This document shows, piece after piece, positions 51,613-60,065 of a stretch of 64,000 bases of DNA. Under the pieces are notes generated by a model. It was not told the DNA's origin. It saw only the letters and a program-made list of their open reading frames with translations, and made no database searches. The stretch is from Halobium salinum (lineage in GTDB: Archaea > Halobacteriota > Halobacteria > Halobacteriales > Haloferacaceae): contig NZ_JAODIW010000010.1 of assembly GCF_026586625.1 (NCBI RefSeq), forward strand, positions 270,728-334,727, given 5' to 3'. A program made the translations under genes and the position numbers. Every line of letters begins with the position of its first letter. Position 1 is the stretch's first letter.

Positions 51613-51782
51613 CACTTTGTGATGCCTTGAGGACTGTAGTCCCTCTCTAGTTAACTGTGCCACCGACCATAGAGCGACGAAAGCAAGATTCGCCTCTGAA
51701 CCCACATCCTATTCAGATACTAGACAGTCTGGGTGGGCTGAAAGAATAGGTAGTTCACAAGTGCCTCAACAGAAGGACTCCG

Positions 51783-52793
51783 TCAGAGATTCGAGAGATA
51801 CTGTCGACGTTGCTCCATCTTCTCTTCACTTGTTCGGCGGTCGTAGTGTTTATCCAAGACATCAGGACTCACGTTTGCTCGGTCTGAGACAACCTTCGCC
51901 GGAACATCTTGAGACAAACTGTAAGTTATACTCCCTCTACGAACAGCATGTGGGCTGATACTGGAGGGACATTTCGATACGTGGTCACGATGCGTCGCCT
52001 CACAGCTTGATTGCTCGCGTCCGTGAGGACAGACGCTTCTATAACGGCAAGGTTGACTCCATTGATAGACGTACGCCCGTATCGATGATTTGCTCACACG
52101 ACCCTGAGAAGTCGTAACCAAGGCATCTCGGCCAAACTCGTCAACTGATTCCGGACGTTTCTCAGCTATCCAATCATCAATCAGCTCGCAAATCGGGTCG
52201 GAAAGAGCGACGTGACGTTCACCATCGTACTTGTTTTTGATTGGCGTCCCTGATTCCGGTCGGTGACGGACCTTTAGGTACTTGCCAGTAGCCGAATAGT
52301 CGTCGAGGTCAAGTGCGCGAAGAGCACCAATCCTCATCATTGTATGCCAGAGGAGTGAGACTGTAACGTGCTGAATTGATACGTAGTGGTATTTCGACAA
52401 ACAGGATAAAATCGCGTCAGCCCGTTCGGAGTCCAACATGACGTCGCGTACATTTTCGCCGGACGCTAGAGTAGGAGAGAGTACTTTCGTACTGAGGTCC
52501 TGTTCGGCTCCATCAATGCTCTCCAGCCACCGAATGAAGACGCGGAGGGTATCCATCTGCGTCTTTTCACTAACCGGTGCCAGATTCCCTTTGTTCCGTC
52601 TCCAGACCCGGTATTTTTGAAGCCGTCGGCCAGTGAGGTCGTTGAGGTTATCGAGGTCTTCTTTGTCGCACCATTGAATGAAGTGGCCGAGCCGGGAACG
52701 ATGGGATCGAAGGGTTGCCTCGGTGACTTCGTTTTCTCGGTCGGCGAGATACAATTCAAGTGCTGTTTCGGGGGCGATTGGTTCGAGGTCCAT
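51783..52793 (-). CDS. Tyrosine recombinase (integrase) of the element
   Basis: A 336-residue integrase. The core-binding domain (10-115) begins LELYLADRENEVTEATLRSH. The catalytic domain has HTMMRIGALRALDL (first Arg), a Cys/His insert (CPHGREQSSC and SKCPSSIS), SPHAVRRGSI (complete H-x2-R) and LDKHYDRRTSEE (Tyr nucleophile). All catalytic residues are present. The gene points into the element with its start 110 bases from attR, the normal place for an integrase using the tRNA-Arg 3' end. The insert, shared with the integrase at 41897, may bind zinc and help read att DNA. Confidence 0.9.
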   Translation of the reverse strand: MDLEPIAPETALELYLADRENEVTEATLRSHRSRLGHFIQWCDKEDLDNLNDLTGRRLQKYRVWRRNKGNLAPVSEKTQMDTLRVFIRWLESIDGAEQDLSTKVLSPTLASGENVRDVMLDSERADAILSCLSKYHYVSIQHVTVSLLWHTMMRIGALRALDLDDYSATGKYLKVRHRPESGTPIKNKYDGERHVALSDPICELIDDWIAEKRPESVDEFGRDALVTTSQGRVSKSSIRAYVYQWSQPCRYRSVCPHGREQSSCEATHRDHVSKCPSSISPHAVRRGSITYSLSQDVPAKVVSDRANVSPDVLDKHYDRRTSEEKMEQRRQYLSNL

Positions 52794-52902
52794 GACTTAT
52801 CACAACGGTGTGACGAATCCGGGTCGTGGAGCCTCGTTCAGAGCGGGCGCGTTGAGCTTAGTTTCGTTCGAAAGCAAGTTCCGTTCGCCCGTCGAACGAA
52901 AG

Positions 52903-52915
52903 CCTGCAGCGCCCA
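52903..52915 (+). other. attR: 13-base repeat of the tRNA-Arg 3' end
   Basis: CCTGCAGCGCCCA, identical to 21088-21100. It lies 110 bases upstream of the integrase start. Just after it the DNA returns towards chromosomal composition. Confidence 0.85.
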
Positions 52916-53006
52916 CTTCTCTGCAACGAACGAAGTGAGGAGCGAGAAGTGTCTCGCAAAGGATTCGAATCGGGGAGCGTCAAGAGCAAGCGACCGAAGC
53001 GACCGC

Positions 53007-53024
53007 GGTTCGAATCCTGCAGCG
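53007..53024 (+). other. Second tRNA-Arg-like fragment (older attachment scar)
   Basis: GGTTCGAATCCTGCAGCG matches 21079-21096 of the tRNA at 17 of 18 positions, covering the T loop and part of the acceptor strand, and then diverges. It is a different part of the tRNA than attR uses and lies 92 bases outside it. It looks like the scar of an earlier or tandem integration. Confidence 0.6.
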
Positions 53025-53102
53025 GTCTCTCCCCTGTGAGTTTCCATCGACGTAACTGCTCTCGAGGGTCGAGCCCTCGCTACGAGGAACTCCTCTGGTT
53101 CC

Positions 53103-53396
53103 TCACCGACGGAGCGGACGCAGACGCCGGCACGCCGACCCCCACGCGCGAACCGTCGCCCGCCACGCACCCGCGGCGAGCGCCAGCGACGCCGACAGTG
53201 TTCCGGGCGGTCTGGACGGCGGAACGCGCTCCGGGCGGGAGACGACGACGGCGTCACACTCCGGGCAGACGTACCGTGTCTCCGACTCTCCGGCGCGGTG
53301 TAGCCAGTCCCCGTCGACCGGGCTTGCGTGGGAGCAGTCTGGACAGAACAGGGTGGACTTCCGTGCTGTGTCGGAGGAGCGGGCGGCGGTGTTCAT
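53103..53396 (-). CDS. Haloarchaeal zinc-ribbon protein
   Basis: A 97-residue protein. FCPDCSHASPVDGDW and RYVCPECDAVVVSRP provide the two CxxC pairs of a small zinc ribbon of a common haloarchaeal type. The rest is a basic, Pro-rich tail, followed by a likely amphipathic helix. No catalytic role is visible. It is the first chromosomal gene right of the element. Confidence 0.72.
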   Translation of the reverse strand: MNTAARSSDTARKSTLFCPDCSHASPVDGDWLHRAGESETRYVCPECDAVVVSRPERVPPSRPPGTLSASLALAAGAWRATVRAWGSACRRLRPLRR

Positions 53397-53606
53397 CGAG
53401 TAGAACTCAGTACCGCCGTGAAGTTAAGTGGCACCGTCTAAAACCGTGTAAGTAAACGGTTTTTCACGATAGCAAGGCGGCTTCGGCACAGCTTCCTAGA
53501 TTTTTCTACACATACACCATATTTTTCAGTCAAGTGTCGACGATACACACGGCCGACCGCTCGCCGGTGTCGGGGGGTTGAAGCGCCCAACCCGAGAGGT
53601 GCACGT

Positions 53607-54575
53607 ATGCGATTCGGCGTACTCAGCACGGCGGGCATCGGACGCAAGGCAGTGATTCCGGCCATCCAGGGGAGCGAACACGAGGTCGTCGCCGTCGCCT
53701 CCCGCGACGAGTATCGGGCGCGGAAGTTCGCGGACGAGAACGGCATCCCGGAGTCCTACGGCAGTTACGAGGCGCTGTTCGACGCCAGTATCGACGCCGT
53801 CTACAACCCGCTTCCCAACGCCCACCACGCGGAGTGGACCCGGCGGGCCGCCGACGCCGGCCTCGACGTACTCTGTGAGAAGCCACTCGCCGTCGACGCC
53901 GACGAGGCCGAGGCGCTGTTCGACCACTGCGACGACGCGGGCGTCGCGCTGATGGAGGCGTTCATGTACCGGTTCCACCCGCGGACGGTGCGGGCCCGCG
54001 AGATCGTCGAAGCGGAACTGTCGACGGTTCGCTCGGTCTCGGCCACGTTCACCTTCTCGCTCCGGAATCGTCCGGACGACATCCGTCTCTCCCCCGAACT
54101 CGCCGGCGGGAGCCTGATGGACGTGGGCTGTTACGCCGTCAGCGCCGCGCGGGGGTTCCTCGGCGAACCCGAGCGGGTCTCGGCACACGCCCTCGACACC
54201 CGCGACTGCGGCGTCGACACCGAACTCGCGGCGCGACTCGAGTACCCCGGCGCTCACGCGCAAGTGCGGTCGGGGTTCGACACGACGAAGCAGGAGCGAT
54301 ACCGCGTCGACGCCGAGAACGGGTGGCTGGAAGGGGAGACGGTGTTCGGACCCGGCGCGGACGAGTCGGTGTCGCTCACCTATCGCGTCGACGGCCGCGA
54401 GGTCACCGAGACGTTCGACGCGGTGGACCACTACCGACTCCAGGTCGAGGCGTTCGCCGACGCCGTCGAGCGCGGTGCGGCTCCGCCGGTCACGCGAGAG
54501 GAGACGGTCGCCAACGCGCGGGTCCTCGATGCGATTCGCGAGAGCGCCGAGTCGGACGCTCCGGCCCGCCCCTGA
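53607..54575 (+). CDS. Gfo/Idh/MocA-family oxidoreductase (xylose dehydrogenase-like)
   Basis: A 322-residue NAD(P)-dependent sugar dehydrogenase-like enzyme. The Rossmann start is FGVLSTAGIGRKAVIPAIQ, followed by the family signature CEKPLA (about 90-95) and MDVGCYAVSAARGFLG (about 171-186), which carries the catalytic region of the second domain. AFMYRFHP at about 116-123 is typical of the glucose-fructose oxidoreductase and D-xylose dehydrogenase branch. It may oxidise an aldose in the cytoplasm; the substrate cannot be told. Confidence 0.83.
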   Translation: MRFGVLSTAGIGRKAVIPAIQGSEHEVVAVASRDEYRARKFADENGIPESYGSYEALFDASIDAVYNPLPNAHHAEWTRRAADAGLDVLCEKPLAVDADEAEALFDHCDDAGVALMEAFMYRFHPRTVRAREIVEAELSTVRSVSATFTFSLRNRPDDIRLSPELAGGSLMDVGCYAVSAARGFLGEPERVSAHALDTRDCGVDTELAARLEYPGAHAQVRSGFDTTKQERYRVDAENGWLEGETVFGPGADESVSLTYRVDGREVTETFDAVDHYRLQVEAFADAVERGAAPPVTREETVANARVLDAIRESAESDAPARP

Positions 54576-54698
54576 CTCGACGGCGGCCCACCGGTCGAAC
54601 GGGGTCGAGACAGTCGTGACCGGTCGTTGACGGGTCGCTACCGCCGAAACGACCCGGTTCATTTAAGTGAAGTCATGCGTTCTCACGACATCAAGAGC

Positions 54699-54986
54699 AT
54701 GGTGGAGAGCAACCAGCCGGGCGTCGCACATCGTGTGTCGTTCGACACCGACTCGGGCCGGTCGCTGAGCACAGCCGTCGCCTTCGCGGTCGCGGAGGCG
54801 CGTGGAGTCGACCCCGTCGACCTCGCACCCGACACGGTACTCGCGGACCTCGTCGACACCGAGGTCCTCGACGTACTCGTCGACGACGACCGCCCGGCAC
54901 CCGAAGAGTGGGAGTTCGAGTTCTCGCTCGGCGGCGAGATGGTGAACATCGCGAGCGACGGCACCATCACGGTCCGTCAGGGTTGA
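54699..54986 (+). CDS. HalOD1-domain protein
   Basis: A 95-residue protein that is nearly all one HalOD1 domain, a haloarchaeal signalling output module: GRSLSTAVAFAVAEARGVDP, LAPDTVLADLVDTEVLDVLV and WEFEFSLGGEMVNIASDGTI. The start at 54699 follows a TATA-like ATTTAAG (54661-54667) by about 32 bases. An ATG at 54675 would be too close to that box. The module probably binds DNA or a protein partner, but its role is unknown. Confidence 0.82.
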   Translation: MVESNQPGVAHRVSFDTDSGRSLSTAVAFAVAEARGVDPVDLAPDTVLADLVDTEVLDVLVDDDRPAPEEWEFEFSLGGEMVNIASDGTITVRQG

Positions 54987-55142
54987 ACGAGGCCGTCTTC
55001 GGCCCGTTCACTCCGCGGAGACTGTCGAAGGCCCACAGCGACCGGAACGCGTAGCCCGGGGCCGGAATCGTGTCCCGGCTCTGTGACGAACGTCGTCCGC
55101 GGAAGAACAGCGTCTTGTGTCCCAGTCCCGTCGTCTCGGACG

Positions 55143-56045
55143 ATGAAACGACGGACGTTGCTCGCGGGCCTCGGCGCGGGCGGTCTCTCCCCCGGCTTCG
55201 GGTTCTCGCGCGCACGTGGGGCCCCGGGTGACCAGGGGGCCACTCTCGACGGCCGCGGGACCGCCGCCGACCGAGAACGCGTCGGCGACCGCTCGACGGG
55301 GACCTTGCTCGCCGGGACGCAGTACGCGACCCCGGTGGTGACCGTCGACGGTCCTCGGGACGGGCCGACCGTGGTCGTCGTCGGCGGGCTCCACGGCGAC
55401 GAACGCGTCGGCTACCGGACGGCGGAACGCGTCGCCGCCGGCGACGTGGCGGCCGGGCGGCTGGTCGTCGTCCCCCGAGCCAACCGGCCGGCCATCGAAG
55501 CGAACACACGAGAGGGGGTCGGCGGCGACCTGAACCGGCAGTTCACGCCCGGCGAGGCGCCGGCGACGGAGCTAGCCCGGGCGGTCTGGCGCGTCGTTGC
55601 CGAGGCCGACCCGGACGCCGTCGTCGACCTCCACCGCTCGACGGGCATCTACGGCGTCCACCGGGGGTCGGTCGGACAGGCCATCTTCCCGACCGTGACC
55701 GGTGAGGCGACCGCCTACGCGGCGGACGCGGCGGCGTACGCAAACGAGACAGAGGTGCCGTGGTACATGCCCGTCCACGAGTATCGGCGGGCGAACCGCC
55801 TCGACGGCTCCGCGCCGCTGCTGGCGCACAAGGTCGCCGCGGACCTCGGCGTCGCCGGTTACATCGTCGAGACGACGAACTACCTCGTCGCGCTCGACAC
55901 GCAGGTCGACTGGGAGTTCGCCGTCGCGGAACACCTCCTGCGCGCTCACGGGCTGGTACGCCCGGACGACGGGACCGAAGCCGACGGTGCCGGAGCGTCC
56001 GGCGAGGGGAACGGAACTGGTGGGTCCGGAGGGGCCGGCGAATGA
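55143..56045 (+). CDS. Tat-exported M14-type deacylase (succinylglutamate desuccinylase/aspartoacylase family)
   Basis: A 300-residue zinc enzyme. The N terminus MKRRTLLAGLGAGGLSPGFG is a Tat signal. Zinc ligands and active-site residues are visible: GGLHGDERVG (His-x2-Glu), GGDLNRQFTPG (Arg/Asn substrate site) and VVDLHRSTG (His). The C-terminal VETTNYL has the general-base Glu. Family members deacylate or depeptidate small molecules; export suggests a periplasm-like or extracellular substrate. The start at 55143 begins the Tat signal; an earlier frame from 55083 adds a poor leader. It overlaps the next gene by four bases. Confidence 0.82.
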   Translation: MKRRTLLAGLGAGGLSPGFGFSRARGAPGDQGATLDGRGTAADRERVGDRSTGTLLAGTQYATPVVTVDGPRDGPTVVVVGGLHGDERVGYRTAERVAAGDVAAGRLVVVPRANRPAIEANTREGVGGDLNRQFTPGEAPATELARAVWRVVAEADPDAVVDLHRSTGIYGVHRGSVGQAIFPTVTGEATAYAADAAAYANETEVPWYMPVHEYRRANRLDGSAPLLAHKVAADLGVAGYIVETTNYLVALDTQVDWEFAVAEHLLRAHGLVRPDDGTEADGAGASGEGNGTGGSGGAGE

Positions 56046-56356
56046 GCGACCCGACCCCGGTCCGGACGACCCTCCGTCGCCGACTCCTCTCGCCGTCGGT
56101 GCTCCTCGTCTACGCGCTTCTCGTGGTGCCGACCGTCGCGGCGCAGTTCTGGCAGCCGACCCCGCTCGTCCTGCCGGGCTACTTCGTCATGACCGCCGGC
56201 ACGGTGTTCGGGCGCGCGCTGGCGCCGAACTACGAGATGTGGGTGTACTGGGCGCCGTTTCTCGTCGGCTGTTACGCCGTCGCCCTCGCCGTCGGGGGCG
56301 TGTTGGACCGACTGGTCGTGCGCCGCCTCACGTCACGGACGGCATCGCGGGAGTGA
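56042..56356 (+). CDS. Small two-helix membrane protein
   Basis: A 104-residue protein with hydrophobic helices at about residues 19-37 (SVLLVYALLVVPTVAAQFW) and 67-88 (YWAPFLVGCYAVALAVGGVL). Arg-rich segments flank both. No family. The ATG overlaps the deacylase stop, so it may help localise or regulate that enzyme. Confidence 0.7.
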   Translation: MSDPTPVRTTLRRRLLSPSVLLVYALLVVPTVAAQFWQPTPLVLPGYFVMTAGTVFGRALAPNYEMWVYWAPFLVGCYAVALAVGGVLDRLVVRRLTSRTASRE

Positions 56357-56401
56357 CAGGCTGGCGTCGTGGCAGTGACAGGCTGGCGTCGTGGCAGTGA
56401 C
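56353..56401 (+). repeat. Two tandem 22-base repeats
   Basis: A 22-base unit (begins GTGACAGGCTGGCGTCG) occurs twice (56353-56374, 56375-56396), then GTGAC again. It starts over the last codon of the upstream gene, so most of it is intergenic. Confidence 0.9.
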
Positions 56402-56553
56402 CGACCGGCGTATCGCCGGCTCGCGTCGCCGACGACCGGGGACTGACGCACGACAGCTACGCCGACCGGTCGGTGCCGAATGGCCCGTGCCGGCGCACAC
56501 CGTGTCGTCGCGAAACACACATGTACCCCTACGAGAATTGACAGAGAGAACAG

Positions 56554-58599
56554 ATGTCTCCCCGTCCAAAGACGGCCCCGGTGTTCGTTGTGGGCGGCGC
56601 GGACGCCACGCCGTCCGCCCGACGGGTCGCCGACGGCCTCCGTGCGCGTGACGTGAGTGCCGGCGACGTGACCGTCGTCGACGCGGCCGACGCGCGCGAC
56701 CGCCTCACGGACGGCTCCCGGCGTCCGGCCTGCCTGATAGTCACCGTCCCGGAGGCGGCCGAGACCGTAGCCGCGCTCGGGCGCCTCGACGCGGCGGTCC
56801 CGCTCCTCGCGGTCACCGACGCCGAGGGTGTCGCGGACGCGTTCGACGCCGGTGCGACGGACGTCCACACGCGGTCGGCCGGAGTCGACGCGCTCGCCTC
56901 GCGCGTCGACCGACTCGTCCTCGAGGGGTCCCACGCCGCCGACTCGCCCCGCGCGGGCCCCGCCGACGGCGAATCTGCCAGCGGAGACTCGGTCGACGGT
57001 GACCCGCCCGGCGCGAATCCGGCCCGCCCGGTATCGAGCGATCGAACGGGCGCCGACGGCGCTCACCGACGGCTGGAGAAGGAGCGACGGCTGGAGGCCA
57101 TCCACGGGTTCGCCCACGACGTCGGCGACTGTGAGACCACCGACGCGGTGTGCTGGCGAACCGTCGAGGCCGCGGAGCGAATCCTCGCGTTTGACGTCTG
57201 CTACGTCGGACTCGTCGAGGACGGCTACGTGGTTCCACGGGCCTCGACGAACGAAGGGGGACCGGTCGCACTCGACGCCGCACCGGTCGACCAGGGCGTC
57301 GTCGGCGAGGCCCTGCGGACGGGCGAGTCCTACGTCCACGGCGACATCACGGAGACGGAGACCGCAGAGCCCGCCGCCGACAGTTTCGCTTCCGGCCTCA
57401 CCGTCCCCTTCGGCGACGCTGGGGTGTTTCAGGCGGTCTCCTACGAGCGCGACGACTTCACGGCGGCCGACCGCGACCTCGCGGAACTGCTCCTCTCACA
57501 CGCCGGCGAGGCGTTGCGACGGATTCGCTTCGAGACCGAACTGCGGGAGGAGCGCGACCGTCTCGGCGCGCTGTTCGAGAACCTCCCGGAGCCGGTCGCC
57601 GCCTGCCACGCCGACGGCGGCCGCGCCGTCGTCGACGACGTGAACGCGGCGTTCGAGCGGGTGTTCGGGTACGACCGGGAGACGGTCGTCGGCGACGACA
57701 TCGACGACTTCGTCCTGCCGGAGGACGAAGAGAGCATCACGCTGGACGAGACCTACTACGTCGGCAACACGGTGCAGACCGAGGTGAAGCGCCGGACCGC
57801 CACCGGGGTGCGTGAGTTCCGCGTGACGGTCATCCCCGTCGAGTTGGGCGACTTCAGCGCCCAGGGGTTCGTCGTCTACGCGGACCAGTCGGGACAGAAG
57901 CGCCGCGAGGCCGAACTCACCCGCCAGAACGACCGCCTCGCGGAGTTCACCAGCCTCGTCTCACACGACCTTCGCAACCCGCTCAACGTGGCGAAGGGCC
58001 ACCTCGACCTCGCGGCGGCCGACGGCGACCCCGACGGAGACCACCTCGACACCGCGGCGAACGCCCTCGACCGGATGGAGGCGCTCATCGCCGACTTCCT
58101 CTCGCTCGCCCGACAGGGTCGGACCGTCGACGAGACCGTCGCCGTCGACCTCGCCGACGCGGCCCGGAGCGCGTGGCGGACCGTCGACACCGGCGAGGCG
58201 GCGAGTCTCGACGCCGACGCCGCCCTCCCGACCGTCCCGGCCGACCCCGAGCGTCTCCGGACCGTCTTCGAGAACCTCTTCCGGAACTCGGTCGAACACG
58301 GCTCGACCTGCTCCCGGTCGGAGACCGGGAACGGCGTGGAACACGGCGACCCCGGAGTCACGGTGGCGGTGGCGCCGCTCGACGGTGAGCACGGGTTCGC
58401 CGTCGCCGACGACGGCCCCGGCATCCCGCCGACCGACAGAGCGCGCGTGTTCGACTACGGGTTCACCACCGACCGCGAGGGGACCGGGTTCGGGCTCGCG
58501 ACCGTCCAGCGGGTCGTCCAGGCCCACGGCTGGTCGATAGACGTCGAGGACCGGGCCGACGGCGCCGAGGGGAGCCGGTTCGTCGTCCGGTTCGACTGA
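56554..58599 (+). CDS. Sensor histidine kinase with receiver-like, GAF and PAS domains
   Basis: A 681-residue cytoplasmic kinase. Residues 8-120 resemble a degenerate receiver (VFVVGGADATPSARRVADGL, ACLIVTVPEAAETV). Residues 180-330 are GAF-like (AWRTVEAAERILAFDVCYVG and TVPFGDAGVFQAVSY). A PAS domain covers 340-450. The H-box is LVSHDLRNPLNVAKGHLDLA (His near 470), the N-box is ENLFRNSVEHGS, and DDGPGIPPTDRARVFDYGFT is the ATP lid region. No membrane segment, so the signal is intracellular. No response regulator is adjacent. Confidence 0.87.
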   Translation: MSPRPKTAPVFVVGGADATPSARRVADGLRARDVSAGDVTVVDAADARDRLTDGSRRPACLIVTVPEAAETVAALGRLDAAVPLLAVTDAEGVADAFDAGATDVHTRSAGVDALASRVDRLVLEGSHAADSPRAGPADGESASGDSVDGDPPGANPARPVSSDRTGADGAHRRLEKERRLEAIHGFAHDVGDCETTDAVCWRTVEAAERILAFDVCYVGLVEDGYVVPRASTNEGGPVALDAAPVDQGVVGEALRTGESYVHGDITETETAEPAADSFASGLTVPFGDAGVFQAVSYERDDFTAADRDLAELLLSHAGEALRRIRFETELREERDRLGALFENLPEPVAACHADGGRAVVDDVNAAFERVFGYDRETVVGDDIDDFVLPEDEESITLDETYYVGNTVQTEVKRRTATGVREFRVTVIPVELGDFSAQGFVVYADQSGQKRREAELTRQNDRLAEFTSLVSHDLRNPLNVAKGHLDLAAADGDPDGDHLDTAANALDRMEALIADFLSLARQGRTVDETVAVDLADAARSAWRTVDTGEAASLDADAALPTVPADPERLRTVFENLFRNSVEHGSTCSRSETGNGVEHGDPGVTVAVAPLDGEHGFAVADDGPGIPPTDRARVFDYGFTTDREGTGFGLATVQRVVQAHGWSIDVEDRADGAEGSRFVVRFD

Positions 58600-58647
58600 G
58601 ATTCGAGGTGGGGGGCGTCGGCCGCCCTCCGCTCGGCCACTCTCCGC

Positions 58648-60006
58648 TCAGGTGACGCCTTCCCCGGCCTCGTCGAACGCCTCGTGGGCACCCTCGTCCA
58701 GAATCGCTCGGAGCGTCTCGACCACGTCCCACACGTCCGCGAAGGAGACGTACAGCGGCGCCGGTGCGATTCTGACGACGTTCGGCGGTCGGTAGTCGAC
58801 GACCACGTCCCGGGCCTTCAGCGCGAGGCTCAGCCGGTACGCGTCCGGATGTTCGACGGCGACGTGACCCCCGCGCCGACTCGCCTCCCGGGGCGTCCCG
58901 ACGTCGCACTCCGGGAGGTGCTCGTCGACGAGGCGAATCAGGTAGTCGGTGAGCGCGACCGACTTCTCGCGGACGCGGTCGATGCCGGCGTCGTCGAGGG
59001 TGTCGAGCGCGCCGAACAGCGGCGCCGCCGAGAGGACGTGGACGGTGCCGACCTGATAGGCCCCAGCGCCCGGCGCGGGGTCGAACTCGGGGGCGAGGTC
59101 GAACTGCGTCCCCTTGTCGTTCCCCCACCAGCCCGCAAGCGCGGGCGTCGCGTCGAAGTGTCGCTCGTTCACGTAGAGGCCCCCGACGGCGCCCGGGCCG
59201 GCGTTGAGATACTTGTACGAACACCAGACGGCGAAGTCGACGCCCGCGGCGTCGAGGTCGTGTGGGACCGCACCGACGGAGTGAGCGAGGTCGAAGCCGG
59301 CGACGGCGCCGTGGTCGTGGGCCGCCTCGGTGAGGCGCTCGATATCGAACAGCTGGCCCGAGCGGTAGAGTACCGAGGGCATGAACAGCACGCCCACGTC
59401 GTGGTCGGCGAGCGCGTCGATTACGTCCGTCTCCTCGACGGTGCGGCCGTCCCGGCTCTCGACGACGACGAGGTGCTCCTCGGGGTCGAGCCCGCGGGCC
59501 GACAACTGCGCGCGGATGGCGTAGTGGTCGGTGGGGAAGTCGAGTTCGTTGACGAGCACCGTCCGCCCCTTGTCGTCGTCGCGCTCGTCGAGGAACGTCC
59601 CGACGAGCGCGTGGATGTTCACCGTCGTGGAGTTGGTCGCGACCACCTCGTCCGAACGGGCGCCGAGCAGGGGGGCGAGACGGTCGCCGAGGCGCTCGCC
59701 GTAGTGGAACCAGTCGGGGTCGGCGTCGGTCCACCCCTCGATGCCCAACTCCCGCCACTCCTCGACGGCGCGGTCGAGGCTGGCCTCGGCGTCGGTCGAG
59801 AGCGGGCCGAGCGAGTTGCCGTCCATGTACTGCCCCTCGGGGACGTGGAAGCGCCCGCGGAGCTCTGCGAGGGGGTCCGCCTCGTCGCGGGCGACGGCGG
59901 CGTCACGACCCGCGGTCGGCGCCGGGGCTTCGGGGACGGTCTCGGCGTCCGAACCGGAACCGGACCCGAAGTCGGCGTCGGAACCACGGCCGGTGTCGTC
60001 GGTCAT
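58648..60006 (-). CDS. kynU: Kynureninase
   Basis: A 452-residue PLP enzyme that cleaves kynurenine to anthranilate and alanine (or 3-hydroxykynurenine likewise). The family motifs YMDGNSLGPLS, WFHYGERLGDRLAPLLGA, NSTTVNIHALVGTFL, AGFDLAHSVGAVPHDL (PLP Asp/His) and WCSYKYLNAGPGAVGGLYV (PLP lysine at residue 265) are all present. It is normal in length apart from an acidic Ser/Gly N-terminal extension of about 45 residues. It would serve tryptophan breakdown or NAD synthesis; no other pathway genes are in view. Confidence 0.9.
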   Translation of the reverse strand: MTDDTGRGSDADFGSGSGSDAETVPEAPAPTAGRDAAVARDEADPLAELRGRFHVPEGQYMDGNSLGPLSTDAEASLDRAVEEWRELGIEGWTDADPDWFHYGERLGDRLAPLLGARSDEVVATNSTTVNIHALVGTFLDERDDDKGRTVLVNELDFPTDHYAIRAQLSARGLDPEEHLVVVESRDGRTVEETDVIDALADHDVGVLFMPSVLYRSGQLFDIERLTEAAHDHGAVAGFDLAHSVGAVPHDLDAAGVDFAVWCSYKYLNAGPGAVGGLYVNERHFDATPALAGWWGNDKGTQFDLAPEFDPAPGAGAYQVGTVHVLSAAPLFGALDTLDDAGIDRVREKSVALTDYLIRLVDEHLPECDVGTPREASRRGGHVAVEHPDAYRLSLALKARDVVVDYRPPNVVRIAPAPLYVSFADVWDVVETLRAILDEGAHEAFDEAGEGVT

Positions 60007-60065
60007 ACTGGCCCCTCGGCCGGCCGGGGGGTGGACTTTTCGGTGCCGGCGCGGAACTCGGCTTC

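Larger units (their letters stand above)
21101..52915. mobile_element. Integrated genetic element of about 31.8 kb in tRNA-Arg
   Basis: The element is bounded by exact 13-base copies of the tRNA-Arg 3' end, with a tyrosine recombinase gene 110 bases inside the right end. Its DNA is clearly AT-richer than both flanks and mosaic within. Cargo includes an HUH Rep-like protein, three recombinases, several restriction or defence-type proteins, a type I restriction-modification operon and many unknown small proteins. No capsid, spike or terminase gene is recognisable, so it looks like an integrated plasmid or a plasmid-virus mosaic rather than a complete provirus. Its gene-poor arms and decayed gene copies suggest several rounds of insertion. 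Confidence 0.85.

Noticed and set aside
53007..53024. Second tRNA gene
   Set aside because: Only the T arm and part of the acceptor strand are present; no anticodon or D arm precede it.
52838..53257. Open frame on the minus strand across attR and the tRNA-like scar
   Set aside because: It crosses the integration boundary, is Arg/Ser-rich and has no domain; the overlapping zinc-ribbon frame at 53103 is the credible gene.
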